Source of the DNA: Niabella sp.
Lineage (GTDB): Bacteria > Bacteroidota > Bacteroidia > Chitinophagales > Chitinophagaceae
Direction: 5' to 3'
Length of the DNA: 64,000 bases
NCBI RefSeq assembly: GCF_030150205.1
Contig: NZ_JASLGT010000024.1
Location: forward strand, 1 to 64,000
Of this stretch, positions 49,872-57,916 are shown piece after piece. The position numbers and the translations under genes are program-made. How positions within the stretch are numbered: position 1 is the stretch's first letter; each line of letters starts with the position of its first letter. Below the pieces are notes generated by a model, which saw only the letters and a program-made list of their open reading frames with translations, did not search any database and was not told the DNA's origin.

Positions 49872-50297
49872 TTATTGATTTTCTAACAGGTAAATAAACT
49901 CTTTTAGTGTATAAACCGGCAGGCTGCTGATCGCGGATTTTTTCAGTCCCGCATCTCCGCTTACAAAAGCATTCATATCATGATGCAAGGCCGTATAATA
50001 TTGTAATGCATCTTCGATATCCCCAAATTTTGAATTCAACGCCATCAATGCAATTTCATGCGGGGCGTCAATAACTCTTATATCAACCAATAATTCCTGT
50101 AAAATGGTCCTGGCTTTTTCACCGCCGTATGCTTTTGCAAGCCAATATGCCGCTATGTGCAGGATGGCTGGTGTAATGAAAGCACTAAATTTCCCGTTTA
50201 CAATATATTCAAACAATTTTCTGGCCACATCAAAATTTGCCCGTTTCAATGTAAAATCCAGCAGAATATTGGCATCCAAAAAAACCTTAGAAACCAT
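49872..50297 (-). CDS. PIN-domain toxin
   Basis: This 141-residue protein has the PIN ribonuclease fold: VFLDANILLDFTLKR at the start (first Asp), FGDIEDALQYYTALHHDMNAFVSGD with the acidic pair and the terminal Asp, and ISSLPVYTLKEFI. PIN toxins cleave RNA and are neutralised by a co-encoded antitoxin. The antitoxin gene lies upstream and overlaps the start by 11 bp. ATG 50297 is chosen so that the first Asp motif is near the N-terminus; an ATG at 50318 would enlarge the overlap. The pair lies between two parts of a LytS/LytTR locus, which suggests insertion. Confidence 0.88.
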   Translation of the reverse strand: MVSKVFLDANILLDFTLKRANFDVARKLFEYIVNGKFSAFITPAILHIAAYWLAKAYGGEKARTILQELLVDIRVIDAPHEIALMALNSKFGDIEDALQYYTALHHDMNAFVSGDAGLKKSAISSLPVYTLKEFIYLLENQ

Positions 50298-50538
50298 ACT
50301 TTTCCTGTTGGTCTTCATAAAATGCTTTTTTCTTCATACTTTGTCTTATTACTGCTTCATTGGGTACCAATCGATCCACCATATCCAGCAGGTTTTTCTT
50401 TTTTGCCGGTTTGTGGCGGATAATGGTTTTAAAATAATCTTCAATCAATTGAGACACACTCACCTGCTGCTTTATGGCAACGATCTTTACCGCTTCTAAA
50501 AGCTGCGCGTCAATGGTTGTATTAAATCTTACTTTCAT
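50287..50538 (-). CDS. DUF6364-type antitoxin, partner of the PIN toxin
   Basis: This 83-residue protein has a ribbon-helix-helix-like N-terminus (VRFNTTIDAQLLEAVKIVAIKQQVSVSQLIEDYFKTII) and a basic, flexible tail (KKKNLLDMVDRLVP). That pattern matches the DUF6364 antitoxin-like family. RHH antitoxins bind their own promoter and neutralise the PIN toxin with the tail. The toxin gene overlaps its end by 11 bp. Assignment rests on position and composition. Confidence 0.8.
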   Translation of the reverse strand: MKVRFNTTIDAQLLEAVKIVAIKQQVSVSQLIEDYFKTIIRHKPAKKKNLLDMVDRLVPNEAVIRQSMKKKAFYEDQQEKYGF

Positions 50539-50602
50539 ACTGTAAATATACGCATAATTAAATCACATGCGCATTCCATCTTATTTGTCGTTATCCGATA
50601 GT

Positions 50603-52102
50603 CTATTCCTCATTCAACACTGACTCAACCTGTTTATAAACCACCTCTTTTTTACTCGGCCGTTCGGCCTTTGCTACTACCAGTTTTCCTTCCTTATCAA
50701 AAATAAAATATTGCGGATAATATTCATCCTTATCCGCTGCATTGGCCAGCAGCTCCTTCCAAAAAGCAGCCATTTGCTGCCGGTTCTTTCTTAAATGGAT
50801 TCCGGTTAATCCATTTACTTTTATAAACTCCTTCCAGGCAGCATCCCGTTCATCATCATCCATATCCAAATATACAAAAGCCACTGCCTTGTTTTTGAAA
50901 TAGTCTTTTAACTGCGGGGTAAACTTCAGCTCATGTTTACAGGGTATACACCAGGTACCCCATACATCCAGGTATACCACTTTTCCTTTTAAGGAGTCAA
51001 TAACCGGGTAAATAGAAGATAGGGTATCATAGTTTTTCCAGATCTGTATCGCTGCATTATTCCGGTTTTGTTCCAGCAATGCTTCCAGCTCCTTTACATT
51101 ATTTTTTAGCAACGGATAATAAGCGCTGGCCGGGTATGTTTTCTTCAATACATTCAGCAGGGCACCGGCATATTTCAGATCTTTTTCTGCAGCAGCGGTA
51201 AACACCTGTTGCGCCAGGTAGGCCTCGGCAGTAGCCGCACTATTGGTGTTTTTTACCGCCAGCCAGTTAATATAGGCTTTTCCTATTTTCCGGATCAGTA
51301 CCGTTCCGCTATCGAGGCTGATATTATAATACCGCAATGGCTCCGTGTTTTTATTTCCCGTTGCCTTCATATGTCCCATAGCTTCCGATTCAAGGTATCC
51401 GGTATAATTATGCACAAACCAGTAATAAAACGGGCCCGGATGCACCACCTCAGATTTTGGAGATACAGACCCGTAGAGTACCGGGTAAAAAGCCCGCAGT
51501 TGCGTCATATTCATACATTCCCGTGCAAACTCATTGGCCCGGCAGTAAGCGGCTGAACGAACTTCCTGGATAAACAATTGCTTTAATCGCGGAGCAATGT
51601 TCGTCTTTGCGATGGCCGCGGCCTTTTCTTCTATGTGCTGCATCCAGGGCCGTATGTAGGTGGCATTAATTACAGGCACGGAATCTTTTATCACGGAGTC
51701 CCGGGGCGGCGGTGCTGTTAAGAAACCCGGATATTCCATTACATCAGCATTAAACAAAACCTGGTTTTCCTGCAGCAGGGATCCTCCGGTTGGCATTAAA
51801 TTGCCACCGGCATTGCGGTTACCGATCTGCAGCGATTGACCCGGCCGGGCATAGATCAGAACAGCTTTGCGCCCATACTCCACCCGTACCAGTTTTTCCT
51901 CGTTCAACGGGAACCGGCAATCGAACCGGCCGTCCGCTTTCACCGGCACCGTCAGCTCCTGCGCAAAAAAATCGTATACAAAAGGAACCTGTACCTTTAT
52001 CACCGGCTCTTTTAGTCCCTCTATCCGCCCGCTCAGGCGAAACTGCGCCTGTGCCGGCAGCACCAGCAGCATCAGCCATCCTATTTGAATTGTTTTTATC
52101 AT
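50603..52102 (-). CDS. TlpA/thioredoxin-family disulfide oxidoreductase
   Basis: This 499-residue exported protein has a signal peptide (WLMLLVLPAQAQ) and an N-terminal beta-rich region (~20-120) of the type found in Bacteroidota TlpA/DUF4369-like proteins. A helical middle follows, then a thioredoxin-like domain at ~375-499 with the active-site WGTWCIPCKHEL and the cis-Pro region EYYPQYFIFDKEG. It reduces or oxidises disulfides in the periplasm. It lies between the toxin/antitoxin pair and the hydrolase gene in the interrupted kinase/regulator locus. Confidence 0.88.
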   Translation of the reverse strand: MIKTIQIGWLMLLVLPAQAQFRLSGRIEGLKEPVIKVQVPFVYDFFAQELTVPVKADGRFDCRFPLNEEKLVRVEYGRKAVLIYARPGQSLQIGNRNAGGNLMPTGGSLLQENQVLFNADVMEYPGFLTAPPPRDSVIKDSVPVINATYIRPWMQHIEEKAAAIAKTNIAPRLKQLFIQEVRSAAYCRANEFARECMNMTQLRAFYPVLYGSVSPKSEVVHPGPFYYWFVHNYTGYLESEAMGHMKATGNKNTEPLRYYNISLDSGTVLIRKIGKAYINWLAVKNTNSAATAEAYLAQQVFTAAAEKDLKYAGALLNVLKKTYPASAYYPLLKNNVKELEALLEQNRNNAAIQIWKNYDTLSSIYPVIDSLKGKVVYLDVWGTWCIPCKHELKFTPQLKDYFKNKAVAFVYLDMDDDERDAAWKEFIKVNGLTGIHLRKNRQQMAAFWKELLANAADKDEYYPQYFIFDKEGKLVVAKAERPSKKEVVYKQVESVLNEE

Positions 52103-52175
52103 GGTCTAAAAGATATTATACAAAACTTTTTACAGCGCTCTAAACTTTTATCAGGTGCGTTGCCTTTAAAGTATT

Positions 52176-53027
52176 TTAATGTGCTTTCATCCACCGGATG
52201 GCTGTTTGAACAGGTTCCTGCACATCCGAAAAAGCGGTGTTATGCCCCAATGCAGGAAACAATTTATATGCATAGCGTTTGTTGTTCGATTTAAGTTTAT
52301 TCAGACGCTCTATTGATAATCCTGTCGGGATCTGGATGTCTTTGCCCCCAAAAAGCCAAAGTCCGGGTATCGATAATTTGGAAAGCGCATCACGGGGATC
52401 CGTATCTGCAAATGAATACCGGTCTGCATCACCGATGATGTGTTTACGCGCTTCGGCTTCTGTGTGCGTATCCCAAAAATCTGCATCTCCCTGTGTAAAA
52501 AACTGGAACCTCAGCTGTTCACGGGCGGTTACCACCGGCCCGCTAAAGAGAACCATAAAACGCACATTGGGATTTTTACGCGCAGCCAAGGGAATGATCC
52601 ATCCGGCCTGGCTAAACCCGATCAAACCTACAGGAACCTGGTCGGTTGCCAAATGCTTCACTAATGTATTTACAGCTGCGCTTGCATCCAAAGACAAAAG
52701 GGAAAGGTTTGCAGAATCGATGTTATTGGTTCCAACTTCAGGCCCCGCATATACGCCGCCGGATGCCCCCACGCCCCGTTTATCATACGTTAAAACAGCG
52801 ATATTATTTTTGGCCAGAACTGCCGCAAATTCCATCATTCGCTTTTCCTGGCCAGATCCATGTACCATTACAACGGCCGCAAAGGGATGATCCGGTTTTA
52901 TGATTGTTCCTGCGAGGGTGTCTCCCTGGCTCACAAACTTTACATTTTGTATGGTTGAACCGGATGCCCTGCAAAATGAAACCAGGATGAAAAGCAGCAA
53001 CAGGGGCGATTTGATGTAAAATCGCAT
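52176..53027 (-). CDS. Exported alpha/beta hydrolase
   Basis: This 283-residue protein has a signal segment (LLLLFILVSFCRAS) and the alpha/beta fold: VVMVHGSGQEKR (oxyanion loop), nucleophile elbow GFSQAGW with Ser, acid LFGGKDIQIPTG, and His in ALGHNTAF. It resembles dienelactone hydrolase/S9-like esterases. Substrate unknown. ATG 53027 starts 4 nt after the kinase stop (53032), so the hydrolase and kinase are co-transcribed and perhaps coupled. Confidence 0.9.
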   Translation of the reverse strand: MRFYIKSPLLLLFILVSFCRASGSTIQNVKFVSQGDTLAGTIIKPDHPFAAVVMVHGSGQEKRMMEFAAVLAKNNIAVLTYDKRGVGASGGVYAGPEVGTNNIDSANLSLLSLDASAAVNTLVKHLATDQVPVGLIGFSQAGWIIPLAARKNPNVRFMVLFSGPVVTAREQLRFQFFTQGDADFWDTHTEAEARKHIIGDADRYSFADTDPRDALSKLSIPGLWLFGGKDIQIPTGLSIERLNKLKSNNKRYAYKLFPALGHNTAFSDVQEPVQTAIRWMKAH

Positions 53028-53031
53028 ATAA

Positions 53032-54507
53032 TTATAAATGGATGGTAAGGTGTACAAAAAAGTCTTTCGCCGTTTGACGGATCACCAGTTCATGCCGGTC
53101 GGGATATTCCAGCAACAGGCGTTCCCGCACATTGGGCAGTCCAATACCACTTTTTAATTTTTCCGGATCACCATCCTGCTTCAGATGAATGCTGTTCTGT
53201 ACATCAAAATACAATATATTATCCTGCGTATGCAACGCGATGGTGATATACGAATGCTCCTTCAGACTGATACCATGCTTAAAGGCATTTTCCACAAAGG
53301 GAATCAGCAGCATGGGACTGATCTGGAGTCCTGATGCGGGTTCGTCGACCTTTACCTGGATAAGGATATCCGGCGAGTTAACCGTACGCAGTTTTTGCAG
53401 ATCGATATAGTTATTCAGGTATTCCACCTCGCGTACCAGCAGGATCTTGTCCTGTACATTTTCATGCAGCATGAACCGCATCATATCGCCCAGCTTCTGA
53501 ATGCCCTCCCCGGTACGGTCGGCGTGTTCCTGCAACGCCGTACCGTAAAGGGTATTGAGCGCATTGAACAGGAAATGCGGATTGATCTGCGAACGTAGAA
53601 AGCTCAGGTTGGCTTCAGAAGATCCAAGGGCCGTTTTTAAACCCAGTTTTTCCTTCTGGTTTTTATAGATCCACCAGGCCAGCGGAATCACCGCGATCCC
53701 GGTCCACAGAAGCAGCAATACATAGATGCCCAGAAAAGGAGCCCCACCGTTGGAAGCCGCCTTACAAAATACCGTGGCAATAAAGTTGATCAGGAGCGTA
53801 ATGGGAATAATGCGCGATAAATAATACCCCGTCCACGCTTTTTTTACCGGCAGTCCGGGGATCAGCACATAAATATGGATATATAATACCAGCAGCGCAT
53901 AAGGCAGTACTACGGACCACAGGATTATGGCAAAAGGTGCCGCATTACTGCTTACCAGCATAATGAGGATAATAAGCCAGGCCAGCACGCTTAACCCGAT
54001 AAAAAGAAGGCGGGTACCATTGCTTTCCTTTAATTTCTTTTTCAGCAAGGGGCTAAAGATCAGGGCTTTTAAGCCATAATAGATCAGGTAAAACAGGTAG
54101 CAGAGGGCGGCCACTGCAAAACCCTGCGAAAAAAAGGATGCCGTAACATCTCTTTGCGTAGGATAATAATCCAAACCATACTTCCAGGCAAACGTATAGG
54201 TAAAACAAACCGAAAACGCTACAGCCAGGAACAGGTAGGTGCAGATCAGCAGCGTGATCTTAAAAAATCCCCGGGTTTTTGTTTCTACATACTGGGTGAG
54301 AAACAAAAAGACCAGGTAACTGATCAGCACAATTGCAATATACGGCTGCAGGTAGTTGGTATAAAAACTATACCCAACGTTATTGTCTTCAAACAATTGC
54401 TGCTGATGGGGAAAGGTTCGGTCCGTTGCTATCATGAATATAACAAAGCCCGCCACCAGGGTGGCTATAAGGATTTCCACTTTTTGGAATATACTTCTCG
54501 ATTTCAT
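53032..54507 (-). CDS. LytS-type sensor histidine kinase
   Basis: This 491-residue protein has about eight TM helices (~10-285) and then a cytoplasmic kinase core: LRSQINPHFLFNALNTLYG (His-kinase LytS dimerisation/phospho-acceptor), LIPFVENAFKHGISL (N box) and SGIGLPNVRERLLLEYP (G box). The TM part is of the 5-8-helix sensor type with unknown signal. It should phosphorylate the LytTR regulator at 49132-49803. The pair is normally adjacent; here about 3.2 kb and four genes lie between them. Confidence 0.93.
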   Translation of the reverse strand: MKSRSIFQKVEILIATLVAGFVIFMIATDRTFPHQQQLFEDNNVGYSFYTNYLQPYIAIVLISYLVFLFLTQYVETKTRGFFKITLLICTYLFLAVAFSVCFTYTFAWKYGLDYYPTQRDVTASFFSQGFAVAALCYLFYLIYYGLKALIFSPLLKKKLKESNGTRLLFIGLSVLAWLIILIMLVSSNAAPFAIILWSVVLPYALLVLYIHIYVLIPGLPVKKAWTGYYLSRIIPITLLINFIATVFCKAASNGGAPFLGIYVLLLLWTGIAVIPLAWWIYKNQKEKLGLKTALGSSEANLSFLRSQINPHFLFNALNTLYGTALQEHADRTGEGIQKLGDMMRFMLHENVQDKILLVREVEYLNNYIDLQKLRTVNSPDILIQVKVDEPASGLQISPMLLIPFVENAFKHGISLKEHSYITIALHTQDNILYFDVQNSIHLKQDGDPEKLKSGIGLPNVRERLLLEYPDRHELVIRQTAKDFFVHLTIHL

Positions 54508-54765
54508 AATACAAGATTAACACAGATGCGGCATTGGATATGGACAATTGTTACGGAACCGGCTTTTTTTGGGGCGAATTTTTCATTTTCCGGTTGTCCT
54601 GCGGGAATCGCCTTCCGGGAATGCCGGCGGATAAAGGGAGCGGCCTTACGAGGAATCGCTTATTTTTCCCGCGCCGGATCATCACAGACACTTTCCAAGG
54701 CCGAATGCACCCGCATAAAAAGGGTGTTGCGTGCTACCGTATTTCCTTAAACTATTTCTTGTTTG

Positions 54766-54773
54766 TAAATTTG
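54766..54773 (+). promoter_or_regulatory. -7 box TAAATTTG, 6 nt before the FUSC start codon
   Basis: TAAATTTG matches TAnnTTTG, is followed by TAGGGC and then ATG (54780), and would give a leaderless or nearly leaderless transcript. The 272-bp gap upstream has no other feature. Confidence 0.45.
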
Positions 54774-54779
54774 TAGGGC

Positions 54780-57047
54780 ATGGATTATATAAAAGAATAC
54801 CGGCAGTTTGTAAGCAGCTATTATTTCAATGAGGCCATCAGGATCACTGTGGGTATTACCCTGCCTTCGGTGATCCTGAACTTTTTCGGGATGCTCGAAA
54901 TCGGGCTGATCGCCTCCCTGGGAGCCATGGCGGTAAGCGCAGCAGATATTCCGGGTCCCATCAGGGAGCGGCGCAATGGCATGTTGGCCGCCCTGGCGCT
55001 GATCTTCCTGGTAGACCTTATTACCGGCTTTGCCCATGTAAACCCTTTTATTACAGCGATCGTTATCCTGTCTTTTAGTTTCTCCCTAAGCATGCTGGGT
55101 GTTTACAATGCCCGTACCAATGCCATCGGCTTTGCCGGACTGCTGATTATGGTGCTCACCCTTTATCACAAAGCTACGGGATGGAATGTGGTATTGGATG
55201 GCGTATACCTTCTATGCGGAGGGCTCTGGTATATTGGTTTAAGCCTGGCCCTGCACGGCGTTCGTCCCTATAAAGTAATTCAGCAGGCCCTGGGCGACTC
55301 CATCGTTTCCGTGGCCGACTATCTCAAAACCCGTTCGCATTTCTATAACGAAGGGGTCAACTACGACAAAACCTATAAAAACCTGATGCAGCAGCAACAA
55401 AAGGTACAGGATAAACAGATCCTGGTACGGGAAATGCTGTTTAAAAGCCGCAATATCGTAAAATCTACCACCCTCACCGGACGCGGGTTGCTGGTGATCT
55501 TTGTAGAATCGGTCGACCTTTTCGAAAAGGCCAATGCCACCTTTTACAACTATGAATCGATGCACAAGCGGTTTGATGGTACCAATATCCTGCCGCATTT
55601 TCAAAAAGTGATCCTGGGAATGGTAGACGAATTGTATGAAATTGGTGTTTCGGTACAGGAAGGACGCCGCTCCAGGGTATCTAAAAGCCTGAATGACGGG
55701 CTCCGGAACCTGAAGCAGCATTTTGAACGCTTTGTGGCTACCCATCGCAACGCGGAAAACCTGGAAGCCCTGATCAATATGCGCAAAATCATGCAGTCGA
55801 TCGAAGACATGATCCTGCGCATCTATACTCTCCATCATTATACCCGGTACGACCGGAAGGAAGTAAAGGAATACCGGTTATCGGAGAACTATCAATCCTT
55901 CCTGGAAAAAACAGACCTCGACAGCGAGCTGATTCGCGAAAATCTTTCCCTGCAATCCAATACTTTCCGGCATGCACTGCGTTTAAGCCTGGCCATGACC
56001 CTGGGCTATATTACAGCCCATCTTTTAAAACTCGAATACAGCTACTGGATCCTGCTCACCACCCTGGTGATCTTAAAACCCACCTACAGCGTTACCAAAC
56101 AGCGGAACTACCAGCGGGTATTGGGTACCATCATTGGTGCAATGGGCGGCATCGGGCTGCTGTTCCTGATCCAGACGGGCACCGGCCGTTTTACGGCCAT
56201 GATCCTGTTAATGATTGCCACCTACAGCTTTATGCGTACCCGCTACCTGGTAAGCGTTACGTTTATGACCGCCTATGTACTGATTATGTTCTTTTTGCTG
56301 GACAGCCGCAATTTTCATGTGGTGATCGAAAACCGGGTGCTGGATACCATTATCGGATCCCTTATTGCCTTCATGACCACCTATATCATCCCATCCTGGG
56401 AGAAAAAACAGGTCAAAAGCTATATGGCCGCCGCCCTCGAAAAAACCAGGATCTATTTTGAAACGGTTTCTGGTCCCTACGTAAAAAATGAACCGGCGCC
56501 GGATTACAAACTCAGCCGCAAGGAAGCCTTTGTGGCCCAGGCCAACCTTTCCGGCACCTTTTCCCGGATGCTCAGCGAGCCCAAAAGCAAGCAGCGGAAT
56601 ATTAAAACCATTCACCAGTTTGTAGTAATGATCTTTACCATCAACTCCCATATTGCAACCCTCGCCCATTACTCCCGCCAGTTTGCTGCCAAATACCGTT
56701 CCTATAATTTCCTGCCCATTATTGAAAATACCATCCACGAACTGGAAAATACCGCCGGCATGCTTTCAGATGAAGACATAACACAGCCTGCAGCACATAT
56801 GGATACCCAATCCCTGAAAACAGCCGTAAAAGAGCTGCTGGAAAAACGCCGGCACGAAATTCAGCAGGGGCTGCTGGATACCGAAACCAAGATCACCCTG
56901 AATGAATTAAAGCCCATCATTGACCAGTTCCTGCTGATCAGCCGCGCCTCGGGCGACCTGAACAAACTGGCTGAAGAAATCACCGGCTTTAAAAGGACCG
57001 GGGAAAAAGAAAAAGTGCCTATAGAATCGCTGTCTGCAGCAGGCTAA
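54780..57047 (+). CDS. FUSC-family membrane transporter (YccS/YhfK type)
   Basis: This 755-residue protein has two blocks of TM helices (~15-150 and ~385-535), each followed by a soluble segment, the arrangement of FUSC/YccS proteins related to aromatic-acid exporters. Visible segments include VILNFFGMLEIGLIASLGAMAVSAAD, FITAIVILSFSFSLSMLGVY, LILKPTYSVTKQRNYQRVLGTIIGAMGGIG and DTIIGSLIAFMTTYII. The repeated PGP/RER and KPTYSVTKQR boxes mark the family. Substrate unknown. It stands alone. Confidence 0.88.
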   Translation: MDYIKEYRQFVSSYYFNEAIRITVGITLPSVILNFFGMLEIGLIASLGAMAVSAADIPGPIRERRNGMLAALALIFLVDLITGFAHVNPFITAIVILSFSFSLSMLGVYNARTNAIGFAGLLIMVLTLYHKATGWNVVLDGVYLLCGGLWYIGLSLALHGVRPYKVIQQALGDSIVSVADYLKTRSHFYNEGVNYDKTYKNLMQQQQKVQDKQILVREMLFKSRNIVKSTTLTGRGLLVIFVESVDLFEKANATFYNYESMHKRFDGTNILPHFQKVILGMVDELYEIGVSVQEGRRSRVSKSLNDGLRNLKQHFERFVATHRNAENLEALINMRKIMQSIEDMILRIYTLHHYTRYDRKEVKEYRLSENYQSFLEKTDLDSELIRENLSLQSNTFRHALRLSLAMTLGYITAHLLKLEYSYWILLTTLVILKPTYSVTKQRNYQRVLGTIIGAMGGIGLLFLIQTGTGRFTAMILLMIATYSFMRTRYLVSVTFMTAYVLIMFFLLDSRNFHVVIENRVLDTIIGSLIAFMTTYIIPSWEKKQVKSYMAAALEKTRIYFETVSGPYVKNEPAPDYKLSRKEAFVAQANLSGTFSRMLSEPKSKQRNIKTIHQFVVMIFTINSHIATLAHYSRQFAAKYRSYNFLPIIENTIHELENTAGMLSDEDITQPAAHMDTQSLKTAVKELLEKRRHEIQQGLLDTETKITLNELKPIIDQFLLISRASGDLNKLAEEITGFKRTGEKEKVPIESLSAAG

Positions 57048-57203
57048 CAATACCCGGCGAACTGCCGGTTCACGGGCTTTGGAACAGCATTCGGACGCCT
57101 GGCCGTGGCGACTATCCCTTTTAGAGAATGATATAAAAGTACGCCGGGCATCCCTGTTTTTAAGATTGTTGCGTTTTTCCAAAGCCAATCCCTGGCAGCC
57201 CTA

Positions 57204-57211
57204 TAATTTTG
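57204..57211 (+). promoter_or_regulatory. -7 box TAATTTTG upstream of the VOC gene
   Basis: TAATTTTG matches TAnnTTTG and lies 31 nt before ATG 57243, leaving room for an A/G-rich leader (AAAAAGGATAAA). Confidence 0.45.
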
Positions 57212-57242
57212 TTTGATCATAAAAAGGATAAATCCAGTTGCT

Positions 57243-57683
57243 ATGGAACAAAGAATCAGCGTATTGACCATCGCGGCAAATGACCTGCCTGCTATGACCC
57301 GATTTTATGAAGAAAAACTAGGCTGGAAACCGGTGGCCGGGAACCAGGATATTGTCTTCTATAAAATGAATGGCTTTTTACTAAGTATCGGGAAGCGGAA
57401 AGACCTGGCAGGATTCATGGGCGTTGATCCGGCCGGCACCGGGTTCCGCCCGATCATTATCAGCTACAACGTGCCGGCAGAAGATGAGGTAGAATCCTTA
57501 TACGAACAGCTCCGGTCAAAAGGAGTCAAAATGCTTGGTGCGCCCGCCACGCTTCCTTTTGGAGGCCGTTTCTTTTACTTTGAAGATATTGAAGGAAATA
57601 TTTTTGAAGTCGCTTACAATACATACATCCCTTTAGATGAAAAGCATAATGCCATCGGTCATCACTCAATCGATCATTTATAA
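57243..57683 (+). CDS. VOC-superfamily (glyoxalase-like) protein
   Basis: This 146-residue protein has two beta-alpha-beta-beta-beta modules: ISVLTIAANDLPAMTRFYEEKLGWKPV and a second at ~65-130 ending FYFEDIEGNIFEVAYN. The final Glu could bind metal, while the first half lacks a clear His ligand. The family includes glyoxalases, dioxygenases and resistance proteins, so the reaction cannot be assigned. ATG 57243 (MEQRISVLTI) is the natural start. No operon partner. Confidence 0.88.
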   Translation: MEQRISVLTIAANDLPAMTRFYEEKLGWKPVAGNQDIVFYKMNGFLLSIGKRKDLAGFMGVDPAGTGFRPIIISYNVPAEDEVESLYEQLRSKGVKMLGAPATLPFGGRFFYFEDIEGNIFEVAYNTYIPLDEKHNAIGHHSIDHL

Positions 57684-57916
57684 GCACCCGGTATAATACG
57701 ATCCAAAAGAACGGTGTTCCCCGATCAAAGCCAGCAGCTTCAGAACGGGAGAACAGCCACCATTAGTTTACAAAGCAGGAACCACCTGTTTTTAGTGTTC
57801 GTCCTGCGGCAGATGCATGCTCCGCTGCACAGCACTCAACTCGCCAGGCCGGGTCATTGGGCCGATCCCGGATAGCGTGTATGAGCAGCCGCAACCACAA
57901 ACATCGGATTTCGTAA

